A DNA stretch of 8,179 nucleotides, from contig DHXK01000055.1 in the NCBI GenBank assembly GCA_002413665.1, positions 1,008 through 9,186 on the forward strand, given 5' to 3'. Positions 1 to 6,054 of the stretch are shown piece by piece. Position 1 is the stretch's first letter; the number at the start of each line of letters is the position of its first letter. This DNA is from Legionellales bacterium UBA5158 (GTDB taxonomy: Bacteria; Pseudomonadota; Gammaproteobacteria; DSM-16500). The notes under the pieces are model-generated. The model saw only the letters and a program-made list of their open reading frames with translations. It did not search any database and was not told where the DNA came from. The position numbers were made by a program, and so were the translations under genes.

Positions 1-2201
1 CTAAAGGTAGAGCTGTAGTGCAAGGCCGTTTTAAAGATTTTCCGTTTGATAAAAATTCAGGTAAATTTATTATCTCAACAAAATTACATGATATTGATTT
101 AGCTTACGCACCGGGTTGGCCGATTTTAAAAAACCTGCAAGGCGATCTCACTTTTGATAGTGACACTATGAAAACAGTAATTTCTTCTGGCGCAATGCTA
201 GGGGTTCCTATTAGTCATGTCACAGCAGAGATCTTGAATATTGGTAAAGATCTACCTTCAATGTTAACAGTGAATACCAACATTCAATCTGATTTAGCGC
301 AAGCGTTGAATTTTATTCAAGAGAGCCCACTGCGTGAGACTTTAGGTAAAGATTTAGCAGGGGTGAAGTTAGTTGGCCCTATGAAGTTACAATTATCCTT
401 AATTATGCCATTAAAAAATCCTGAAAAAACCGCTGTAAAAGGCGATGTGACAATGACTGCAGCCCTTCTGAATGTTCCTGAGTGGAAATTAGCTATTTCT
501 CAATTGAATGGTGGTTTTGTATTTACTGAAAATAGTTTAGAAGCGAAAAACATTCAAGGAAAATTGTTTTCCCAGTTGATTTTGTTGAATATCACAACAG
601 CGCCTAACACAAATCAAATTCAAGCGGATTTATCCAGTCAGATATCAATTCCTAAATTAGAATCTTGGTTGGGAGCTTCTTTTCAAGCGTTTGTGAGTGG
701 TGAAACAAATTACCAAGCGAAGCTTTTACTTTCGAGGCATACAGACTCGTCAGAAAACAAGCTTATCATTGAGTCTGATCTGAAAGGAATAGATGTAAAT
801 TTACCAGAAAATTACGGTAAAAAAGCTGACAGTAGTAAAGATTTTAAAGTAGAAATTTTTCTTAGCCCTAAACCAATATTAAAAACTAAAATAACTTATG
901 CAAATCTAATAAGTGCAGCGTTAAGTTATAAAAAAGCTAAAACTGGATTGCAGCTGTCGGGTGGAGAAATTAAATTAGGAGGGCAAGATGCACGCTGGCA
1001 AACTAAACCCGGAATTTTAATTTCAGGTAGCATGCCTGTTTTAGATGTCACAACTTGGCAAAATTATTTTGCAGAAGTTAAAAATAAATCTAAAAAAACT
1101 CTTGCTGACTATAAATTATTTCGCGGCTTAGATTTAAATGCCAGACTTGTCAATGTGTATGGACAACAGCTGCATGATGCCTCAATAGAAGCTGCCATGT
1201 TTGATTCATCCTGGCAAATAAAGTTGGACAGTGATGAAGTAGGGGGGCAAATAAATTTGCCATTTAATTTGGCTGTCCGTGCAGTAACAGGACAATTGAA
1301 TCATCTTTATTTAAGCAGTGCGAAAAAACCTTCTAAAAGTCGTTTGGATCCAAGAACCTTACCCGCTCTCTCATTTGATATTAATGACGTGCGCTACGAA
1401 AAGAGAAAAATTGGACATGTGAAACTAAATGTAGTTCCGTTTAATCGGGGTTTGTTAATAAAACAATTAGTATTGGATGATCCATTAATTAAATTATCTG
1501 CTGGAGGTGAGTGGACTCTCTCAGGAAATAAATACCAAACACATTTACAAGGGAATGTAAGCACTCCTCGTATTAGTGAGATATTAAAACGATGGGGTTT
1601 TAGCCCACCCAATTTTGCTGGCTCCACAGGGCAGGCAAGATTTGATTTATCATGGAGAGATGCACCCTATAGTCCTTCACTCGCAGGACTTTCAGGAAAA
1701 ATTTCAATGGAGTTAGGTCGGGGTAGCATCATTCAACTTAGCGAAGCTAACAATGCGAAAATTAGTTTGGGTCGCTTATTAAATGTATTTAGCTTAAGTT
1801 CTATTCCACAGCGATTGAGTTTAGATTTTAGCAATTCATCAGAGCAGGGTTTCATTTTTGATTTTATTAGAGGTGATTTTAATCTGAGAGATAGTAATGC
1901 AATGACGGACAATTTAAATTTTGATGGACCCATTGCGCAAGTATCTATTGCGGGTCGTATTGGTCTTGCTGCGAATGATTTGAATATGAAGCTCAGCATC
2001 ACTCCGCATATGAGCTCCGGCCTACCTCTCATCGCGTTTGCAGGCGGACCCATAGTAGGGGCTGCAAGCTTGATCGTCAGTAAAGTCGTCAGTAATGTTG
2101 TATCTCGCGCATTCACTTATCAGTATAGCGTGACAGGTCATTGGGATAATCCTGTTTGGACACAATTGAACACCAATCAAGTTCAAAGACGAGCTCAATA
2201 A
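1..2201 (+). CDS. yhdP: YhdP family AsmA-like envelope protein, C-terminal part (5' end outside window)
   Basis: YhdP is an inner-membrane-anchored periplasmic protein of the AsmA/TamB superfamily. It helps move phospholipids to the outer membrane and maintain the permeability barrier (family knowledge from E. coli). The frame is open to the first base and reads KGRAVVQGRFKDFPF, so the GTG at 18 is internal and the gene is 5'-truncated by the window. About 730 residues are present, against about 1,270 in E. coli YhdP, so the N-terminal membrane anchor is not seen. The visible part is long, beta-rich and repetitive with little charge clustering, as expected for the hydrophobic-groove fold. It ends in the typical family terminus: a Gly/Ala-rich stretch (GLPLIAFAGGPIVGAASLIV), then YQYSVTGHWDNPVW just before the TAA. 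The next gene follows after 245 bases and has its own promoter, so co-transcription is not required. Family assignment is confident; the exact role in this organism is inferred. Confidence 0.88.
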   Translation, partial: KGRAVVQGRFKDFPFDKNSGKFIISTKLHDIDLAYAPGWPILKNLQGDLTFDSDTMKTVISSGAMLGVPISHVTAEILNIGKDLPSMLTVNTNIQSDLAQALNFIQESPLRETLGKDLAGVKLVGPMKLQLSLIMPLKNPEKTAVKGDVTMTAALLNVPEWKLAISQLNGGFVFTENSLEAKNIQGKLFSQLILLNITTAPNTNQIQADLSSQISIPKLESWLGASFQAFVSGETNYQAKLLLSRHTDSSENKLIIESDLKGIDVNLPENYGKKADSSKDFKVEIFLSPKPILKTKITYANLISAALSYKKAKTGLQLSGGEIKLGGQDARWQTKPGILISGSMPVLDVTTWQNYFAEVKNKSKKTLADYKLFRGLDLNARLVNVYGQQLHDASIEAAMFDSSWQIKLDSDEVGGQINLPFNLAVRAVTGQLNHLYLSSAKKPSKSRLDPRTLPALSFDINDVRYEKRKIGHVKLNVVPFNRGLLIKQLVLDDPLIKLSAGGEWTLSGNKYQTHLQGNVSTPRISEILKRWGFSPPNFAGSTGQARFDLSWRDAPYSPSLAGLSGKISMELGRGSIIQLSEANNAKISLGRLLNVFSLSSIPQRLSLDFSNSSEQGFIFDFIRGDFNLRDSNAMTDNLNFDGPIAQVSIAGRIGLAANDLNMKLSITPHMSSGLPLIAFAGGPIVGAASLIVSKVVSNVVSRAFTYQYSVTGHWDNPVWTQLNTNQVQRRAQ

Positions 2202-2204
2202 CAC

Positions 2205-2218
2205 GCTGATTGTTCAGC
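2205..2218 (+). terminator. weak hairpin just after yhdP
   Basis: GCTGA (2205-2209) pairs with TCAGC (2214-2218) across the loop TTGT, starting four bases after the yhdP stop. Only a short ATTT follows, so as an intrinsic terminator it is weak. The same GCTGA/TCAGC words recur at 2231-2235 and 2260-2264 around the next promoter, so it may instead be part of an operator-like set. Confidence 0.25.
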
Positions 2219-2231
2219 ATTTAGCCATGCG

Positions 2232-2260
2232 CTGACAAGGCTCTAAATATCTGATATGAT
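2232..2260 (+). promoter_or_regulatory. sigma70-type promoter with extended -10 for the wall-hydrolase pair
   Basis: The -35 box CTGACA (2232-2237, 5/6 to consensus) is separated by exactly 17 bases from the -10 box TATGAT (2255-2260, 5/6). A TG at 2252-2253 forms an extended -10 (TGaTATGAT). A start site near 2267 is inferred, leaving a leader of about 180 bases before the ATG at 2447. GCTGA at 2231-2235 and TCAGC at 2260-2264 form a dyad that overlaps both boxes, and CTGAT/ATCAG (2251-2255, 2259-2263) is a second dyad centred on the -10. Either could be a repressor site, but no regulator can be named. Confidence 0.6.
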
Positions 2261-2294
2261 CAGCAAGCAAAAGTATAAACGTACCTATTCAGCT

Positions 2295-2365
2295 ACAGCT
2301 TAAAGCTGTCACTCTTACGAAAGTAAGAGTTCATTAATAAATTGCAATACATCCCGCCTGCGGGA
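2295..2365 (+). other. three consecutive hairpins in the 5' leader
   Basis: Three short inverted repeats lie in tandem. ACAGCT/AGCTGT (2295-2300, 2304-2309) has loop TAA. ACTCTTAC/GTAAGAGT (2311-2318, 2323-2330) is a perfect 8-bp stem capped by a GAAA tetraloop. TCCCG/CGGGA (2352-2356, 2361-2365) has loop CCTG. All lie downstream of the predicted promoter and upstream of the NlpC/P60-like gene. None is followed by a T tract, so they look more like a structured mRNA leader or a small RNA than a terminator. I cannot match them to a known riboswitch. Confidence 0.4.
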
Positions 2366-2446
2366 ATAAAGATCACCGATTACAAAAATACTCACTAACA
2401 CTTTGTGAATAATGACGTGCAAAGGTTATAAAAAAAGGACTTATCC

Positions 2447-3238
2447 ATGCAAAATTTTAAACTATTAACATGCATATCAAATGTTAAGGTTATTGTTTTG
2501 AGCATAGCCGCTTGTGTGGGGATGTCTGCGTCATATGAAGCTTGGGCAGTTAAATATTATGTTCACCCTGCCACCCAGACTACAACCACTACTGTAGTGA
2601 CTCATGTAGTCACTCTACCAAAAACCGAAGTTAAAAAGAAAAAACGCATAGTCGAATTGGTTCATAAAACCGTCGATAATCTTAATTATAGTAAATATAA
2701 AATGGGTGGTACTAAGTTTGATGTTTCTCGAGGTGTTTATATCATTGACTGCTCAAGTTTTGTGGATCATTTGTTAGAAAAAGTTAATCCGCATGCTTAT
2801 TCAAGCTTAGTCAATTCCAGTGGAACTGATACACCCAACACGCGCAACTATTATAATTTCATTAACGGATTAGCGGATGGGCCCAGTCATTATTGGAATA
2901 AAATTGATGGCGTGGGGGAATTACAAGCAGGTGATATATTAGTTTTCCGCAAAAAAAATTCAGTGAGTGCGCCAGGTCACATTATGGTAATTATGAATAA
3001 ACCGGTTCGTCATCCAAATAGTTTTTCTGTGCAAGTTGCAGACTCAGCCCCAGTAGGCCATAGTCATGATACACGCTTGCGACATGTCTCAGGCATAGGT
3101 ATCGGTACATTATTACTTAAAGTGAATCCTAGAACAGGCCATCCATTTGCTTATGCTTGGACAGTGGGGTCTTTTTGGAAAAACAACGTGCATTTTGCGA
3201 TGGCCAGACCTGTTGACGCTCGCCATGAAAAAAATTAA
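2447..3238 (+). CDS. secreted NlpC/P60-like cysteine hydrolase (putative cell-wall peptidase)
   Basis: This 263-residue protein probably cuts peptide or amide bonds in peptidoglycan in the periplasm. A positively charged N-terminus and a hydrophobic stretch (about residues 13-34) end in AWA, a signal-peptidase I site, with no lipobox. A Thr/Val-rich linker and a lysine cluster (63-66) follow. The papain-like core shows YKMGG (84-88), then DCSSFVDHLL with likely nucleophile Cys102, GDILVF (162-167), and PGHIMVI with likely catalytic His178. Asp199 in the strand reading VQVADS is a candidate third residue. The pattern Cys - GDI - GH fits the NlpC/P60 fold, but the exact subfamily is not recognised and the substrate is inferred. 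AAGGA lies seven bases before the ATG and supports this start. The 3' end overlaps the next gene, an MltB-type transglycosylase, by 14 bases, which suggests translational coupling and a shared role in wall remodelling. Confidence 0.7.
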   Translation: MQNFKLLTCISNVKVIVLSIAACVGMSASYEAWAVKYYVHPATQTTTTTVVTHVVTLPKTEVKKKKRIVELVHKTVDNLNYSKYKMGGTKFDVSRGVYIIDCSSFVDHLLEKVNPHAYSSLVNSSGTDTPNTRNYYNFINGLADGPSHYWNKIDGVGELQAGDILVFRKKNSVSAPGHIMVIMNKPVRHPNSFSVQVADSAPVGHSHDTRLRHVSGIGIGTLLLKVNPRTGHPFAYAWTVGSFWKNNVHFAMARPVDARHEKN

Positions 3239-4229
3239 TTATTTATTTTCTTTTTTTGTTATTTTTTTTACAACTTTCGCTTCCGCTAATGAATCATCTC
3301 AAATAGAGAATATTTTTTCTAATCAGCCAAATGTAAAAATATTTATTGATCAGATGGTGACAAAGCATCATTTTAAAAAAATAGAATTAGTTCGCTTGTT
3401 TGATTCTCTAAAAATAAAGCCTAGTACTACCTCTAAAAGTAAAACACCCTTCGAACATAAATCTTGGCAAACATATAGAATGATTTTTGTTTCTGATCGA
3501 CGGATAGAGCAAGGCATTCTTTTTTGGAATCAATACCAAGATATTTTAAAAAAAGCTGAAATCACCTATGGTGTTCCGGCTAGTATCATAGTGGCGACTA
3601 TAGGGATGGAAACACGCTACGGTAAAAACCCAGGTCAGAAACCGGTGATAAATTCTTTAGCCTCACTAGCTTTTGGAAGTCATCCGCGGGCCAATTTTTT
3701 TCGGAAAGAGTTAGAGGAGTTTTTATTGCTATCACGTGAGCAGCATCTAGATCCTCGTAGCATTTTAGGTTCTTATGCTGGAGCGATCGGGCAACCGCAA
3801 TTTATGCCTAGTAGTTATCGACATTTTGCAGTCAATTTTTCTGGCAATGTCAGCATTGATCTATCTCATGATTGGGGAGATGTGATTGGCAGCATTGCTA
3901 ATTATTATAAAAAAAATGGTTGGGAAACTAATCAAGCAATAGCAATTCCTGTTTCACTTGCTGGTGGGGAATATCAATTTAGTCTTTCACATCCTAAACC
4001 TATTTCTTTGTCTGAAATGATAGGGCATGTGGCTATTCCCAAAGATGAAACTCAAAATCATCTAATGATTTTTCGTGGGTTTTACAATAGTGAATATTGG
4101 AAAGTTTATAAAAATTTCTCAGTGATAAAACGCTATAATCATAGTGATTTATATGCAATGGCAGTGTTTCAATTGAGTTACTACCTTGATGCTGGACGAA
4201 AGGCACTAAAGGAATTGGAGTCAAACTAA
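3225..4229 (+). CDS. mltB: MltB-type lytic murein transglycosylase (GH103 family)
   Basis: The product cleaves the MurNAc-GlcNAc bond of peptidoglycan, giving 1,6-anhydro-MurNAc ends. I chose ATG 3225, giving 334 residues: it yields a clean signal peptide (MKKINYLF, a Phe-rich core, then ASA-NE with cleavage after residue 21). An upstream ATG at 3147 in the same frame would bury this signal inside a longer unlikely leader. Landmarks are VPASIIVATIGMETRYG with catalytic Glu129, then INSLASLAF (142-150), GSYAGAIGQPQFMPSSY (182-198) and a DWGDVIGSIANYYKKNGW block (216-233), all typical of the SLT_2 domain. Length is near E. coli MltB (361), but there is no lipobox cysteine, so it is predicted soluble rather than outer-membrane-anchored, like a processed Slt35. 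The start lies inside the 3' end of the NlpC/P60-like gene with only a weak ribosome binding site, so translation probably depends on coupling. Confidence 0.88.
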   Translation: MKKINYLFSFFVIFFTTFASANESSQIENIFSNQPNVKIFIDQMVTKHHFKKIELVRLFDSLKIKPSTTSKSKTPFEHKSWQTYRMIFVSDRRIEQGILFWNQYQDILKKAEITYGVPASIIVATIGMETRYGKNPGQKPVINSLASLAFGSHPRANFFRKELEEFLLLSREQHLDPRSILGSYAGAIGQPQFMPSSYRHFAVNFSGNVSIDLSHDWGDVIGSIANYYKKNGWETNQAIAIPVSLAGGEYQFSLSHPKPISLSEMIGHVAIPKDETQNHLMIFRGFYNSEYWKVYKNFSVIKRYNHSDLYAMAVFQLSYYLDAGRKALKELESN

Positions 4230-4233
4230 GAGT

Positions 4234-4265
4234 GATATAAAAAATGTTAGATGTTTTTTTATATC
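4234..4265. terminator. perfect AU-rich hairpin between convergent genes
   Basis: GATATAAAAAA (4234-4244) and TTTTTTATATC (4255-4265) form an 11-bp perfect stem with a 10-base loop, starting five bases after the mltB stop. The opposing gene ends at 4310. The 3' arm is itself U-rich on both strands, so a bidirectional terminator is plausible. The stem has few G-C pairs, so efficiency is uncertain. Confidence 0.5.
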
Positions 4266-4309
4266 GTAAGTCACTTGCATCTTTTTAACTTTTTAGCTTG
4301 TCCGTTTTA

Positions 4310-4927
4310 TTATTTATTTTTCAGCTTCGCTCGTAAAATAGCAGCTTGTACAAAAGCTTTTTTTTCAGCTAAATTTTCCGATTTAGAAACTGATTTTAGA
4401 GAAGAAGATTTTGGGGCAATTGATTCTTGGCTTAAACGCTGTTGTCGCAAATTAAAACGAGCACGTGCAACATTAGCTTTTTGTAGTTGCTCATATTCAT
4501 TTTCATCTGAAGACACTTCTAGCATATCGATGCAATCCACAGGGCAGGGTGAAACACATAAATCACAGCCCGTGCATTCCTTTGAAATGACGGTATGCAT
4601 GTTTTTGGCTGATCCTAAAATGGCATCCACAGGGCAGGCTTGTATGCACTTAGTGCAGCCTATGCATTCATCTTCACGAATAAAAGCAACTCGTTTAGGT
4701 TTGATTTTTTCAGTCATTTCAGCGATATAAGGAGCAGGATCTTGATCAACAAATTGAGCTATTTTTTTTAATACGCTTACGCCACCTGGTGGGCAAAGAT
4801 TAATAGCTGCATTAGCATTCACTAATGCTTCTGCATAAGGCATACAGCCACCATAACCGCATAAGCCACATTGGGTCTGGGGTAAGATATTATCGATGTC
4901 TGTAGAAGTGATTTTGAGCTTAAGCAT
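4310..4927 (-). CDS. rnfB: RnfB/RsxB-like ferredoxin without membrane anchor
   Basis: This 205-residue iron-sulfur protein belongs to the RnfB/RsxB family, which passes electrons in the Rnf/Rsx complex and, in E. coli, takes part in resetting SoxR. It holds three cysteine sets: CGLCGYGGC plus Cys45 (Cys20, 23, 28, 45; the RnfB Fe-S domain), CIGCTKCIQACPVDAI (Cys88, 91, 94, 98) and CTGCDLCVSPCPVDCI (Cys118, 121, 124, 128). The last two are ferredoxin-type [4Fe-4S] sites. The sequence around them is close to E. coli RsxB, but RsxB begins with a transmembrane helix. Here the protein starts only 19 residues before the first cysteine, so it should be cytosolic. An in-frame TAA two codons upstream of the ATG rules out a longer N-terminus. 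The tail after about residue 145 is hydrophilic and rich in Lys, Arg, Gln and Ser. No rnfA, C, D, E or G is in the window. The ribosome binding site is weak. Confidence 0.85.
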   Translation of the reverse strand: MLKLKITSTDIDNILPQTQCGLCGYGGCMPYAEALVNANAAINLCPPGGVSVLKKIAQFVDQDPAPYIAEMTEKIKPKRVAFIREDECIGCTKCIQACPVDAILGSAKNMHTVISKECTGCDLCVSPCPVDCIDMLEVSSDENEYEQLQKANVARARFNLRQQRLSQESIAPKSSSLKSVSKSENLAEKKAFVQAAILRAKLKNK

Positions 4928-5017
4928 ATCTTAAAATCTTAAAGTGAACGCCATTTTAAAGGATTTTGTAGTGTTAATAAACAATTAATCACATATTTAC
5001 CATGAAAATCTGGTTTT

Positions 5018-5023
5018 ATTATA
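5018..5023 (-). promoter_or_regulatory. possible -10 box for rnfB
   Basis: Read on the - strand the sequence is a perfect TATAAT, about 90 bases upstream of the rnfB ATG. At a spacing of 17 the -35 position reads GCAATG, which is poor, so this is a tentative call. Otherwise the gap 4928-5079 holds only AT-rich sequence and no gene. Confidence 0.3.
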
Positions 5024-5079
5024 ACTAAATCCTATTTATTCATTGCTCAGATAAAAAAATAATTGGTTGGGTCTGATTC

Positions 5080-5808
5080 CTATGCTCCTGCTCCTGGCCT
5101 AAAAGAAGAAATAGGGACTGGGGAGGGGGACCTTGATTTTAATTCAGTTATTTTATCGATGTTGTCTATCAATGATGCAGCCATAGAGAATACATTATCA
5201 TTGCCTCTGGTTTGAACTTTGTCACTGATCTTTTCTTGTAATGTTTCGCGTCTATCTGGAAGCATGTCATGAGTATTTTGTAAAAATGATTCTAAGCAAG
5301 ATTTTGTTTTCTCAAGGTCCTTACCACTTTTATATAATTGAATTGCTTCAACGTAGTTCTCTGCTAATGTTGAAGTAGAAATTTTTGGGTATTCCTTTTT
5401 TTTGAATTGCTCATTAAGTGTATTTATCAATGTGGTTTTATTTTGTTTGTATAATGGGTCTTTTCCAGAACTGCCTAAAGATAAAGAGTTGGCTTCCTCA
5501 TATTTTTTAAACTTTTCTAATAAGTTAATTATATCAACTTTAAGTTTCACATGAGCGTCACTAACATCATTGCCAGGTATGCTTCTATTTAAATTACCCG
5601 TCATTTGTTTGACAAAATGCCCAATAGTTCCAGCAGCTATGCTAAGACTAAGTTGATTATCTATCAGCCCTAAACCAAACATAGGATTTTCATTAACAAC
5701 TTTAGTTAATAACTGTGCTTCGCTGGGTTTTAAATAAAGAAAAACTGTTAGTCCAACAGCAGGTCCTTTTTCATCCTCTATTCTCAATTCGGATTTGGAA
5801 AATTTCAT
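5080..5808 (-). CDS. hypothetical protein, mostly helical, Ser/Pro-rich C-terminus
   Basis: I do not recognise this 242-residue protein. It has no signal peptide and no clear membrane segment; residues 18-35 (VGLTVFLYLKP) and 42-60 (PMFGLGLIDNQLSLSIAAG) are only moderately hydrophobic. Residues 86-105 and 160-222 are charged and amphipathic, suggesting helical bundles or short coiled coils. There is a single cysteine (171). The last 20 residues switch to a Ser/Pro/Gly-rich tail (SRSPSPVPISSF, then RPGAGA). GGAG lies seven bases before the ATG, and codon use looks like its neighbours, so this is a real gene. It stands alone: about 150 bases from rnfB downstream and about 245 from ahpD upstream. 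A TATACT read on the - strand (5852-5857) could be its -10, but I see no good -35. A cytosolic protein with a disordered tail in a Legionellales-like genome could be a secreted effector, but nothing here proves it. Confidence 0.6.
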   Translation of the reverse strand: MKFSKSELRIEDEKGPAVGLTVFLYLKPSEAQLLTKVVNENPMFGLGLIDNQLSLSIAAGTIGHFVKQMTGNLNRSIPGNDVSDAHVKLKVDIINLLEKFKKYEEANSLSLGSSGKDPLYKQNKTTLINTLNEQFKKKEYPKISTSTLAENYVEAIQLYKSGKDLEKTKSCLESFLQNTHDMLPDRRETLQEKISDKVQTRGNDNVFSMAASLIDNIDKITELKSRSPSPVPISSFRPGAGA

Positions 5809-5888
5809 TTGTCGACTCCGATTAGAAAAAACAAAAAATAGCTATATTTACAGTATAGGTAACTTTTTTTAAAAAATGGATTTTGCCG

Positions 5889-5917
5889 TGTTTTTATTTA
5901 AATATTAAATAAAAACA
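5889..5917. repeat. perfect 13-bp AT-rich inverted repeat
   Basis: TGTTTTTATTTAA (5889-5901) and TTAAATAAAAACA (5905-5917) are exact reverse complements around the loop ATA. The repeat lies about 80 bases upstream of the 242-residue gene and about 140 bases past the ahpD stop. It could be a regulator site or an AT-rich hairpin in the leader. No T tract follows on the - strand, so it is not a standard terminator. The rest of gap 5809-6054 is AT-rich, with one GC-rich island (CGGGGGAGG, 5947-5955) and no gene. Confidence 0.5.
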
Positions 5918-6028
5918 ATCAGTTGTATTTGTCGTTTTAAGATGTACGGGGGAGGATGTTAATGCGATAAGATATTTTTTAAGGTTTCACAATTTATTTA
6001 AACGAATCAAATAATTAACGTGATTATG

Positions 6029-6043
6029 AAAAATAATATTTTT
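6029..6043 (-). terminator. weak AT hairpin after ahpD
   Basis: AAAAAT (6029-6034) and ATTTTT (6038-6043) form a 6-bp stem made only of A-T pairs, about 10 bases past the ahpD stop. It is the only stem close to the operon end, but it is too weak to be confident of termination. Confidence 0.2.
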
Positions 6044-6054
6044 ACTCTAAGTCT

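Noticed and set aside
2403..2432. TTGTGA followed after 17-18 bases by TATAAA as a promoter close to the NlpC/P60-like gene
   Set aside because: The start site would fall at or inside the ribosome binding site (2435-2439), leaving it largely outside the mRNA. The promoter at 2232-2260 is better.
2412..2468. Short + strand frame starting MTCKGYKKR that overlaps the start of the NlpC/P60-like gene
   Set aside because: It has no ribosome binding site, is only 18 codons long, and runs out of frame into the real gene.
3147..3224. Longer N-terminus for MltB starting at ATG 3147
   Set aside because: It would add 26 residues before a well-formed signal peptide and lie entirely in the upstream gene; the start at 3225 gives a normal secreted protein.
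4251..4730. 159-residue + strand frame opposite rnfB
   Set aside because: It is the antisense shadow of the RnfB-like gene, whose three cysteine clusters are unmistakable; the + frame shows no family features.
5004..5030. Mini-frame MKIWFYYN on the + strand in the gap between rnfB and the unknown gene
   Set aside because: Eight codons, no ribosome binding site, no context.
5956..5970. Four-codon + strand frame after the strong Shine-Dalgarno-like GGGGGAGG
   Set aside because: It is too short to call, with no gene downstream on the + strand for it to lead into.
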